Source: Candidatus Anammoximicrobium sp. (lineage in GTDB: Bacteria > Planctomycetota > Planctomycetia > Pirellulales > Pirellulaceae). Taken from it: a stretch of 42,638 bases of DNA. Numbering within the stretch: the stretch's first letter is position 1; each line of letters begins with the position of its first letter. The translations under genes and the position numbers were made by a program. The notes beneath the pieces were generated by a model that saw only the letters and a program-made list of their open reading frames with translations, had not been told where the DNA came from and ran no database searches. The stretch lies in contig JAAYYU010000049.1 in the NCBI GenBank assembly GCA_012515235.1, forward strand, positions 1 through 42,638, given 5' to 3'. Positions 1 to 7,762 of this stretch are shown one piece after another.

Positions 1-98
1 CTGTCCGTCATTGCGAGTGGACATCACGCTCCTGGAAGTGCGGCACAAGCTGCTCAACCGGAGTCAGAAGACACCGGCCGGCCGTTGGGAGATCCGCG

Positions 99-884
99 AT
101 GAAGAGCCCGTTTCCTGGGATGGACCCGTATTTGGAACGTCACTGGGGCGATGTGCACGCGAAGCTGATGGTGTACGCCTGCGACCAGATCAACCAGCTA
201 TTGCCCAAGGATTTGCAGGCCCGGGTCGAGGAAACGGTCCATGTCGTGGCCGGCGAAGGCGACAGCAGGTGGTTCTATCCCGATGTCCTGGTGGTCGAGG
301 AACCGGCGACGTTGGAGTACGCGCCGGCGGCCCAGGTCGCGGGAGCCACCGAGCCACGGCTGATCGCGATCCCGGCGCCGCGGCGGACGCAGCGTCACCT
401 GGAGATCGTCGATTCGAGCAGCGGAAACCGGGTGGTGACCGCGGTTGAAGTCTTGAGCCCGACCACCAAGACTACGGCCGCCGACCGGCGGTTGTATCGG
501 AGCAAGCAGCGGGCCTACATCCAAGGCCGCGTCAACCTGGTCGAAATCGACTTGATCCGCGCCGGGCGTTTCATCCTGGCGGTGCCGGAATCCGCCATCC
601 CGGACGACTGCCGGACGATCTACCGGATCTGCGTGCGGCGGGTCGACAAGCCGCACCGCGCGGAGTTGTACCCCGTGACACTCCGCGAGCCGCTGCCCAA
701 CATCCGCATTCCTTTGCGGCCGGGCGATGCCGACATCGTGCTGCAACTGCAGCCGCTGATCGACCACTGTTATGAAGCGGGCCGCTATGACAAAATCGAC
801 TACCGCCAACCGCTCCAGCCGACGCTGGAGGAAGGCGACGCGCGGTGGGCCGATGCGTTGCTGCGCGAACGAGGACTGCGATGA
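99..884 (+). CDS. DUF4058 family protein
   Basis: The 261-aa protein opens with the hallmark of the DUF4058 family, PFPGMDPYLE, followed by a conserved region rich in charged residues. The family is frequent in cyanobacteria and planctomycetes, and I know of no established biochemical role. No signal peptide or membrane segment is visible, so it should be cytoplasmic. The chosen ATG has a GGGAG ribosome-binding site 7-8 bases upstream and places the family signature at residues 4-13, which supports the start. It lies 34 bp before the next gene on the same strand. The 98 bases before it show no convincing end of another gene. Confidence 0.85.
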   Translation: MKSPFPGMDPYLERHWGDVHAKLMVYACDQINQLLPKDLQARVEETVHVVAGEGDSRWFYPDVLVVEEPATLEYAPAAQVAGATEPRLIAIPAPRRTQRHLEIVDSSSGNRVVTAVEVLSPTTKTTAADRRLYRSKQRAYIQGRVNLVEIDLIRAGRFILAVPESAIPDDCRTIYRICVRRVDKPHRAELYPVTLREPLPNIRIPLRPGDADIVLQLQPLIDHCYEAGRYDKIDYRQPLQPTLEEGDARWADALLRERGLR

Positions 885-918
885 ACGGATGCCTGGGCTC
901 TGATTGGAGGAAGCGCTG

Positions 919-2169
919 ATGAAACCATTTCCTGCCGTGTTGATCGTACTGTTGACCGTACCAACCTTTTCCCGCTCCGCAGCCGCTGAGCCCGCTGAGC
1001 CGGCGAGGTTCTCCATAACCATCGACCGTGGTCGGTGGGAGAAGTGGGGCTTTCAATATCCCGCGACGTACGTGTTCCGAGCGGACGATCTGGCTGCGAA
1101 TGCGGAAGTCCGGCGTCGGGATTCTGCGCTCGCAGCCTGGACGAGCTTGACGCAGAAAACCGGGGACGATTTCTTCAATGGCGTGGAATGCGTCCGGTTC
1201 GACCGAACGGCGAAGCGAGTCTACGTTTCGGTCGGTTTCCAGACCAGTCCCAGCATCGAACTGGAGTTCCGCGGCGCCGGTTCGGTCCGGTTCGAAGGCG
1301 TGGCCAAGTATTACGACGGCCGCCGGGCGGCCTACACGCTGTCCAACGACAATTGGGGCTGCAACGCGTGGGCCCACCCTGGCGCTCCGTGGAAAGGGCC
1401 GACCGACGACGAGTCCGACAACTATCAGGCCGCGCTGCACGTCTGCCGCGGCTTTCATTTGCCGTTGTCGATTGCGATCAACAGCCGCATGGCGGGGGGC
1501 GACGAAACCTGGCAGATCATGCAACAGGAATTGGATCGGGGCGACCGCAGTTGGGAGCCTGCCGTCCACGGCCAGACGCACCCCAAGGACGCCGCCACGT
1601 ACGCCGTTCGCGGGATTCGCGACGAAGTCCTCGGCTGCCGCGAGGACATCCTCCAACGCCTGAAAAACATCCCCTACGGCAACCGCATCTTCGAGCACAT
1701 CCTCACGACCGGCTACTACGACGAACAGGTCCTGGGCATGGACACGAGCGAATTCCTGTTCGTGCGAGGCTTCAACTGGCTGGACAACCCGACCAGCACC
1801 CAGTACACGCCGTGGAACGACAAGTTCGGCTTCTACGGCGTGGGCGGTGTCAACACCATCGGCTACGACCGCATCCTGGAGACACGCGAGCCGAAAGCGC
1901 GATTCTACGCCGCCGATGTCAAGGACCTGAATGACGCCTTCGACAAGGTATACCAGGCGGGCGGCATCTTCTACGCACTCTGGCACCCCGACCGCTTCCG
2001 CAACAGCGTCGTGTACGACCCCCGTCCCGGCATCGACGGCCAGCAAGGCTCGACGCTCATGCAGCACTTGGCCCACGTGGCCAACCGCAAGGACGTGTGG
2101 TACGTCGCCAATGGTTGGATGTACGCCTACCGCTACGTCGCCGAACACGCGCGGGTGACACCACCGTAG
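919..2169 (+). CDS. Secreted polysaccharide-deacetylase-like (NodB-fold) protein
   Basis: This 416-aa protein starts with a clear signal peptide (hydrophobic VLIVLLTV core, AAA cleavage region), so it is probably periplasmic or exported. The middle carries features reminiscent of the NodB/carbohydrate esterase 4 fold: SNDNWG where the first metal-binding Asp motif would be, HGQTH resembling the H-x3-H metal motif, and LWHPDRF near the end resembling the last His motif. I infer a metal-dependent sugar deacetylase or a related beta/alpha-barrel enzyme. The substrate cannot be told. The ATG at 919 has a GGAGG site at 906-910, whereas an upstream TTG has none. It converges on the broken gene at 2211-3137. 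Confidence 0.6.
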   Translation: MKPFPAVLIVLLTVPTFSRSAAAEPAEPARFSITIDRGRWEKWGFQYPATYVFRADDLAANAEVRRRDSALAAWTSLTQKTGDDFFNGVECVRFDRTAKRVYVSVGFQTSPSIELEFRGAGSVRFEGVAKYYDGRRAAYTLSNDNWGCNAWAHPGAPWKGPTDDESDNYQAALHVCRGFHLPLSIAINSRMAGGDETWQIMQQELDRGDRSWEPAVHGQTHPKDAATYAVRGIRDEVLGCREDILQRLKNIPYGNRIFEHILTTGYYDEQVLGMDTSEFLFVRGFNWLDNPTSTQYTPWNDKFGFYGVGGVNTIGYDRILETREPKARFYAADVKDLNDAFDKVYQAGGIFYALWHPDRFRNSVVYDPRPGIDGQQGSTLMQHLAHVANRKDVWYVANGWMYAYRYVAEHARVTPP

Positions 2170-2170
2170 G

Positions 2171-2189
2171 CCGCTCGGTCCGCGAGCGG
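2171..2189. repeat. Short palindrome CCGCTCG-N5-CGAGCGG (copy 1)
   Basis: A perfect 7-bp inverted repeat with a 5-base loop lies just after the stop of the deacetylase-like gene, between two convergent genes. The right arm is followed by TCTACG. The same arms followed by TCTACG recur at 14416-14440, so this is a dispersed element. It could act as a weak bidirectional terminator, but no T tract follows. Confidence 0.5.
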
Positions 2190-2210
2190 TCTACGATGTC
2201 CTCGCCCCAA

Positions 2211-3137
2211 TCAGTCGGCGGCCGTCCGGATGGTGAAATCGTCCAGGTCGAACGACGAGGGCTGGCCTTGGAACAACGGCCCCACCACGACTTTGCCGAC
2301 GTTCTGGATCGTTTCACGCCAGGAGAAAGCGTGAATCGCCGGGCGCCAGCCGGCGGCGCGGGCCTAGTCGTCGGTCCAGTCGTAGCGCAACGTCACGCTG
2401 GCCGCCGTCCAATCTTTGCCGGGAGCGGGCAGTCTGTCGTACGACCATTGCGCGATGTCCCGCGCGAACAACTCGACTTGCGTCAGCACCGCTGTGTCCT
2501 GCGAGCGGACTCGAAACAAGATCGTCACGCCGCGGCCGCCGTACACCGTCTGGAAGTTGCCCGAAAACCGGCCGGCCGAAGCCGGTTCGGCCGCCAAGGC
2601 GAACGCGTTGCCGTCGGGTCGCGTGGCGTGCAGAAATCCGCCCGTAGCTTCCTCCTCCGCTTGGCGTTCCGCGCGCTGAACGCCTTGCCAGCCCTCGTCC
2701 GAGGCTTCAAACGAAGCCGTGTGGCTGACGATCTTGACGCCGCCGGTCGCGGGCCGATCCGGCGCGGCACCCTCCGGCGGGCTCGACAGCGACGTGTCGA
2801 CCAGTTCGACACCGCGCACGGCGCACAGCTTGGCCCTGCGGAGTTCGATCTTCAGTCGAACCTCGCGGTTCCGCAGCGATTCGAACGAGGCGCCGCCGGC
2901 CCAGCGCACGTCGGCGTCCGTGACGTCGGCTGCGATCGGGCCGCTGGCGGCGATTTCGCGGTCTTGATCGTCGAGCACGGACACGCGGACCGAACCGCCT
3001 TGCGCATCGGCGCTGATCTGCAGCGGTTGTCCCGCACAGCGCAGCGGCGTCGTAACGAGTGTGCCGGTGGCGTTCGGGGCAAGGAGACTCTCGCGCAACC
3101 AGGGACCGACTCGCTGAAACCACGTTGCACGTAGCAT
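2211..3137 (-). pseudogene. Glycosidase C-terminal-domain remnant with an in-frame amber stop
   Basis: Reading from 3137, an uninterrupted 257-aa protein ends at a TAG (2364-2366). The same frame then continues for about 50 codons to a TGA at 2211-2213. The post-stop part (containing HAFSWRETIQNVGKVVVG and ending FTIRTAAD) still looks protein-like, and the 927-bp span is a multiple of three. The N-terminal part (APNATGTLVTTPL, then RVSVLDDQDREI) resembles the C-terminal beta-sandwich of large planctomycete glycosidase-like proteins. The usual catalytic N-terminus is absent and no signal peptide is present. An upstream GGGAG site could still allow translation. I read it as a decaying gene fragment. 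A sequencing error or stop readthrough would be the alternatives. Confidence 0.55.
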
Positions 3138-3548
3138 GACGTCGCTCCCTGTTGCCTGTTGCGGCCTTGATCCGAGAAGTCGGGGTTATGATGTTGGCGC
3201 GCGCGGCGCGAGCTGCCGGTCCCGCACGCGACCGGCGGCAAGCACCAAACGGGAAATGGGGATGTCGTGTTGCTGTTCCTGATCGCACACTTGGACGACA
3301 GGGGGTCAGGCTTACAGCATTCAATTTTGGCCGAGCAATGCCGTTGCCTATCGCTGGACCCACCATCGGCCAAAACTGAATGCTGTAAGCCTGACCCCAG
3401 CGCCGAGACGGTGCTTTGATCAACAACGCGAAAACGCAGCCTCTCACCGTTTGGTGCCAGTGCCGTTTCGCTCACATCCCGCGATTCCAGCCCTGACGGC
3501 GCACGGCGGCTGCGCTGAGCGGATTCGGCGGGACCCCGACTGCTTTGC
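3138..3548. other. Intergenic region with one large palindrome
   Basis: This 411-bp gap separates the divergently decaying glycosidase fragment from the 3' end of the purF-like gene. I see no gene in it. Its only notable content is the 97-bp inverted repeat at 3302-3398, listed separately. Confidence 0.5.
3302..3398. repeat. REP/MITE-like inverted repeat, 33-bp arms
   Basis: The left arm (3302-3334) begins GGGGTCAGGCTTACAGC. The right arm (3366-3398) is its reverse complement with one mismatch in 33 positions. A 31-base spacer separates them. GGGGTCAGGCTT-type ends resemble repeats linked to REP-associated tyrosine transposases (IS200/IS605-related). That link is from general knowledge, and no transposase gene is nearby. 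The two arms could form a very stable hairpin in DNA or RNA, and the element may also stop transcription between flanking genes. Confidence 0.75.
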
Positions 3549-4997
3549 TCACGCCGGCCGGCCCGGTGACGAGACCAGCCACAACTGTCTGGTGCAGGAC
3601 TCGCAGCCGTCCCAGCAGTAGGTGCAGACACGGCCCTTGGGCAGCCCGATCGCTTCGATCAGGCCGTCCAAACGCTGGTATTTCAGCGACGTCAATCCCA
3701 GCTGCTGCCGGACCCGCTCCACCATCGCAGCGTGCCGCGAGGAATCCGGGTCGGCGTAGTCCTCCAAGTGCTTGTCGTCCTCGCCCTCCAGTTCCTTGAT
3801 GGCCTGGCGGGCGGCCAGGTCCGATGCGGACCGCGATTGGGAGAAGTTCAGGAACTTGCAGTTGTAGATCAGCGGCGGACAGGCGGGCCGCATGTGGACC
3901 TCCTGAGCCCCGTACTCGAACAGCCGCCGGACCGTGTCGCGGAGCTGCGTGCCGCGGACGATCGAGTCTTCGCAAAACAGCACCCGTTTGCCCTGGATCA
4001 CTTCGCGGATCGGGATCAGCTTCATGCGGGCAACCAACTCGCGGACACGCTGGTCCTGGGGCATGAAACTCCGCGGCCAGGTCGGCGTGTATTTCACAAA
4101 CGGCCGCCCCAGCGACCTGCCCGACTGGTTCGCGTAGCCGATGGCGTGGCCGGTGCCGGAATCAGGAATGCCCGCGACCAGGTCGACTTCGATGTCGTCG
4201 TCCCGTGCCAACGCCACGCCGCAGCGATTGCGGACCGATTCGACGTTGATGCCTTCGTAGGACGACGCGGGATAGCCGTAATAGACCCACAGAAAGGCGC
4301 AGATCTGCATCTCTCGGCCCGGCGGTTTCAAAGATTCCACCCCGTCGGCCGTCAGACGCACAATCTCGCCGGGTCCCAAGTAACGCTCGACGTCGTAGTT
4401 CAGATTCGGCAGGGCGCACGTCTCCAGCGTGGCGGCGTAAGAGCCCGGCTTGCTGCCGATGACGATGGGCGTGCGGCCCAGCCGGTCGCGGGCCGCATAG
4501 ATCGCGTCGTTGGTCAGCACCAGCAGGGAACACGAACCCTTGATCACTTCTTGCGCGTGGGCGATGCCCGCCGCGAAACTGCTTTCCCGATTGATCAGGG
4601 TCGCCACCAATTCCGTGGGATTGATGCCGTTGCCGCCCATTTCCGAGAAGTGCGTCGCGCGCCGCTGGAACGCCTCGTCGGCCAACTCGTCCAGATTCAA
4701 AATGCGGCCCACCGTGGCCAATGCATAGGTGCCCAGATGCGAGCCGATGATCAGCGGCTGGTCCTCAAAGTCGCTGATCACGCCAATGCCCGAATTGCCC
4801 TCCAGATGAGGAAGGTCGTCCTCGAACTTGCTGCGAAATTGGGCGTTCGTGATGTCGTGGATGTAACGAATGAACCGATCCGGAACCCAGGTCGCCAGGC
4901 CGCCCCGCATGGTTCCCAAGTGGCTGTGATAATCGGTGCCGTGGAACAAGTCCGCCACACAATCGGTTTTCGACGCCACGCCGAAGAAGCCGCTCAT
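3549..4997 (-). CDS. purF: Amidophosphoribosyltransferase-like protein with Ser in place of the Cys nucleophile
   Basis: The 482-aa protein has the two-domain layout of glutamine PRPP amidotransferase, the first enzyme of purine synthesis. The N-terminal Ntn-type domain is at about residues 1-240. A phosphoribosyltransferase domain follows, with the PRPP loop FCEDSIVRGTQL near residue 340. Late cysteines (RPACPP, IYNC and VCTYCWDGC) match places where Fe-S ligands occur in Bacillus-type PurF. The N-terminus reads MSGFFGV where classical enzymes have (M)CG-x-FG, so residue 2 is Ser instead of the catalytic Cys. This may belong to a known divergent branch that uses ammonia or another nucleophile. 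A GGGGAG site precedes the ATG. It stands alone, divergent from the next gene. Confidence 0.85.
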   Translation of the reverse strand: MSGFFGVASKTDCVADLFHGTDYHSHLGTMRGGLATWVPDRFIRYIHDITNAQFRSKFEDDLPHLEGNSGIGVISDFEDQPLIIGSHLGTYALATVGRILNLDELADEAFQRRATHFSEMGGNGINPTELVATLINRESSFAAGIAHAQEVIKGSCSLLVLTNDAIYAARDRLGRTPIVIGSKPGSYAATLETCALPNLNYDVERYLGPGEIVRLTADGVESLKPPGREMQICAFLWVYYGYPASSYEGINVESVRNRCGVALARDDDIEVDLVAGIPDSGTGHAIGYANQSGRSLGRPFVKYTPTWPRSFMPQDQRVRELVARMKLIPIREVIQGKRVLFCEDSIVRGTQLRDTVRRLFEYGAQEVHMRPACPPLIYNCKFLNFSQSRSASDLAARQAIKELEGEDDKHLEDYADPDSSRHAAMVERVRQQLGLTSLKYQRLDGLIEAIGLPKGRVCTYCWDGCESCTRQLWLVSSPGRPA

Positions 4998-5243
4998 ATT
5001 CGTTTCTCCCCAGGTCCTGCTTCCGTCCGGTCCGCCATGTTAACCCGAAGTGCCAGCGAGAGGGAGGGGGCGGTTGGAAGTTCGCTTCAGACGCGCAGAG
5101 CGCCCTGGCTCCATGCTCGCCGCCGTCGGTCCTTCCTGGGGCCGCGATTCGCCCTTGGTGGCGATCGAGATCAGGGACCGCCCATGTCACATCGCGGCAA
5201 ATCGGCTACGATGGCGCGCGATCAGCCCAAAGGAGACGACGAC

Positions 5244-6368
5244 ATGAGTCTAGCGTTTATCTTCTCCGGACTTCTGGTTCTGGCGGGACAAGTTGACGAA
5301 TTGGTCGCGGCACAGGTCGACCGCGCGCGGATGGTGATCGACGAGAACTTCCCGGCATCTGACGAAGCACGAGCCATCGGCGGCTTTCGGGCCTACGGCG
5401 GAACGTGGCGAGTGGAAAACGGCGTGCTGTATGCCCCGGCAGGACCGGGACCGAAACTGGTCGCCGAGTCGCTGGCCCTGACCCGCGGGGAGGTCGGCGT
5501 CGAGGTGCTGCTGCCCGACGCCGCGCCCGGCAACGCGGGGCTGATCGTCAAGCTGAGCGAACCCGGCGTGGGGGCGGACAGTTTCCATGGCTACGAAGTC
5601 GCGCTGGACACTGCCGGATACCTGCGACTGGGCCGGCATCGGCAGAATTTCAAGCCGATTCGGGACGTTCCCTGCGCCGTGCCCGTCAAACGCTGGATCG
5701 CGCTGGTTGTCTGCCTGACGGAAACCACGCTGGAGATCGTCGTCGATGGTAAGACGATGCTGGTCCACGAAGACCGCGAGCACCCGCTGACTGGCGGCGG
5801 CGTGGCCTTTCGCCCGTGGCAGCGGGAAGCGCGTTACCGCAACTTGTGGATCTCCACCGGCGGCAAAAAACAGGCTTTGCCGTTGGAACCCGCAGGCGTC
5901 CAGACTGAGATCTGCGCTCCCTGGACGGCGGCCTGCCGCGGTTCCGCACGAGGCGAATTCAGCATCGCCGACGGACCGGACCCCAAGCGACGCGCCCAGC
6001 GGATTACTTTCCTGGACGGTGAGGGCGAGGTCGGGATCGCACATGGCGGTGTCGATGGGCGTGGGTTACTTTGTCAGCCGTGCCTGAAGTGCGACGGAAC
6101 CCGGCCTCAGAATGCGCCGCGCCGGTTTCCGACGGCGGGGGGGGCCCTGCTCGTGTGGCACGGCTCACTCGCACGCCGCCGGAAACGAAAAACGAAAAGG
6201 ACAGGCATTGATTGCGGAAAGCATGGATTTACTGCACCGCCGGTGCAACGAGTCCGCTTCTCTGGGACGCGGCGGAGGCGGGGCAGGTGGGCACGGCTCA
6301 GTGTCACTGGGCGCTTCAAAACGGGCCACTTGTGGCCGCTTCAAAATCCGCAGGTGAACGGTTGTTAA
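5244..6368 (+). pseudogene. 5' fragment of a secreted LamG/GH51-like protein, truncated
   Basis: The start ATG has an AGGAG site at 5231-5235 and a short hydrophobic leader (LAFIFSGLLVLAG). Residues about 20-205 look like a concanavalin/LamG or 3-keto-disaccharide-hydrolase (DUF1080-like) domain. Next comes a stretch with RGSARGEFS, QRITFLDGEGEVGI and GGVDGRGL, which matches the beginning of the second domain of planctomycete arabinofuranosidase-like (GH51) proteins. Homology appears to stop at about 6075. The rest of the frame (to 6368) is basic, low-quality sequence that runs into the IS21 end at 6302. I conclude that the catalytic part has been lost. The stop given here is only where the frame closes. 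Confidence 0.6.
6302..6360. repeat. Terminal end of the IS21-family element (multiple terminal repeats)
   Basis: The end begins TGTCACTGGG and contains CGCTTCAAAA twice, at 6312-6321 and 6337-6346, 25 bp apart. Several short repeats behind a 5'-TG end are typical of IS21-family termini. It overlaps the last codons of istB. The opposite terminus is not found. Confidence 0.6.
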
Positions 6369-7188
6369 GTAAAGTCCTGCGAGGGTGGTCCGTTTTGGGA
6401 TTGGAGTAGTATTGTTTTTCGGCTTCCGAGCCGATGGGCGCTTTGGCGGATTTTGACCCATTCAGCGGATTTTTCAGCCGATAGCTTCGGCCCGTGAGCG
6501 TGAGCACCTCGGCGGGCTGCAGAAAGCGGTCCAGGATGGCCGTGGCGCTGGGCACATCGCCGATCAGCGTGCCCCAGTCCTCCAAGGGGCGGTTGGTGGT
6601 CATCACGGTCGAGCGGCGTTCGTGACGCCGCATGATGATCTCGAAGAGGTACTCGCCGGAACGCTTGGGTAGTTGCTTCATCCCCATGTCGTCGATGATC
6701 AGCAGGTCCGGTTTCAAGTACCGGGCCAACACCTTCTCGTGGCCGTCGAAGGCCTCGTCGTGCAGGAAGTCGCGGACCACGTCGAAGATGGAACGGTAGT
6801 ACACCGTGAAGCCGCACTTGATCACGGCGTATCCCAGTCCCTGCACGAGATGGCTCTTCCCGGTGCCCGGCGGGCCGCAGAACAACACGTCGCGATGCTC
6901 CCGCAGGAAGCGGCCGGTGGCCAAGTCGTAGATCGTCGTTTTCTTCACGGACGGATTGAACGAGAAGTCGAAGTCCTCCAGCGTGCGTGGCTCCCGGAAG
7001 CAGGCCGCGGTCAGCCGGCGTTGAATCAGCCGGGAGTTCCGCGTGAACAGTTCGTCCTGCAGAATCAGTTCCAGGAACTCGCGATGGTTCAGGCCACTGG
7101 CCGCCGCCTCCTGCAGGCGGACTTCCAGCGAGGTCGCCAGACCGGACAGCCGAAGCTTCTTGAGCGTTTGGGACAACGATTCAGACAT
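6316..7188 (-). CDS. istB: IS21-family helper ATPase IstB
   Basis: This 290-aa AAA+ protein is the IS21 transposition helper. Walker A is GPPGTGKSH at about residue 110, Walker B is LLIIDDMG near 165, and the sensor/arginine region includes TTNRPLEDWG. IstB normally binds DNA and stimulates the IstA transposase. The start at 7188 is preceded by GGAGAAAC and overlaps the istA stop by 8 bp, the usual IS21 arrangement. The last 40 or so residues after SYRLKN run into the IS terminus and are longer than usual. Because istA is only a fragment, the element cannot move on its own, although IstB itself looks intact. Confidence 0.9.
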   Translation of the reverse strand: MSESLSQTLKKLRLSGLATSLEVRLQEAAASGLNHREFLELILQDELFTRNSRLIQRRLTAACFREPRTLEDFDFSFNPSVKKTTIYDLATGRFLREHRDVLFCGPPGTGKSHLVQGLGYAVIKCGFTVYYRSIFDVVRDFLHDEAFDGHEKVLARYLKPDLLIIDDMGMKQLPKRSGEYLFEIIMRRHERRSTVMTTNRPLEDWGTLIGDVPSATAILDRFLQPAEVLTLTGRSYRLKNPLNGSKSAKAPIGSEAEKQYYSNPKTDHPRRTLLNNRSPADFEAATSGPF

Positions 7189-7375
7189 GCGTGGTTTCTC
7201 CTTGAAACGATTGATGGATAAACTGACCATACTCGGACAACGGGCGAATGAGCGGATGCTCATCCAGGAAGGGCAGCGTTTCCTGTCGCGGCACCTGACG
7301 TTCCAGCAAGTGCCGAACCGTCTGCAACTGGTACGCCTGGTGACGCCAAGGGCAACGTTCGGGTAGGTGCTGACC
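7181..7375 (-). pseudogene. istA: IS21-family transposase IstA, C-terminal fragment
   Basis: Only the last 60 or so residues of IstA remain. The frame reads CPWRHQAYQLQTVRHLLE, then PFLDEHPLIRPLSEYGQF, the familiar end of IS21 transposases, and stops with TGA at 7181-7183 overlapping the istB start. Upstream of about 7375 the frame continues but the sequence no longer resembles IstA. The DDE catalytic domain and the helix-turn-helix are therefore missing. Confidence 0.75.
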
Positions 7376-7762
7376 CTGGGACCGCTCAGAAAAAAACGCC
7401 GGCGTGGAAGATTGGCACGTTTGACGTGGACGGGTTTTTCCGGAAAAGAGCGGCTTTGGGGCCGCCGTGACTTGGAAGTGTTCTACGTCCTCTGGTAAGA
7501 CCCAGAGCACGAGATTTGCGCTTCCCAACTGCGGAACACCTGACGCGAGCAAGTCCCTGCGTCAACTTGTCTTCGCCGGTCATTGACTGATCGTTTGCCA
7601 GGTCGCCCAACTGTCCTCGTGGGGTTCTGGCCATGACCGTCTCCCGCAAGCAGGACCACGCCCGTCGCGTGCAAGCAGGTCGGGTGTGGCACGGCTTACA
7701 CCGTTAACGGCCGTGCCCTCCGCGCGGAGCGAGCGCACGGCGGAGCCGAGCGGATTGGGGCG
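7376..7762. other. Gene-free stretch beyond the truncated IS
   Basis: Nothing here looks coding on either strand. It holds a copy of GTGTGGCACGGCTTAC (7684-7699) that nearly matches one on the other side of the IS fragment (6153-6168). It then runs into the 3' end of the RND pump gene. Confidence 0.4.

Noticed and set aside
1..98. 3' end of a gene entering the window
   Set aside because: No frame shows recognisable protein sequence or a stop in a useful place.
571..2148. A 525-codon open frame antisense to the first two genes, and a similar 691-codon frame opposite the heparinase (17753-19828)
   Set aside because: Both have shadow-type composition and cross two real genes or a clear enzyme. 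No start signals or motifs are visible.
6302..7375. An intact IS21 element
   Set aside because: Most of istA and the second terminus are missing.
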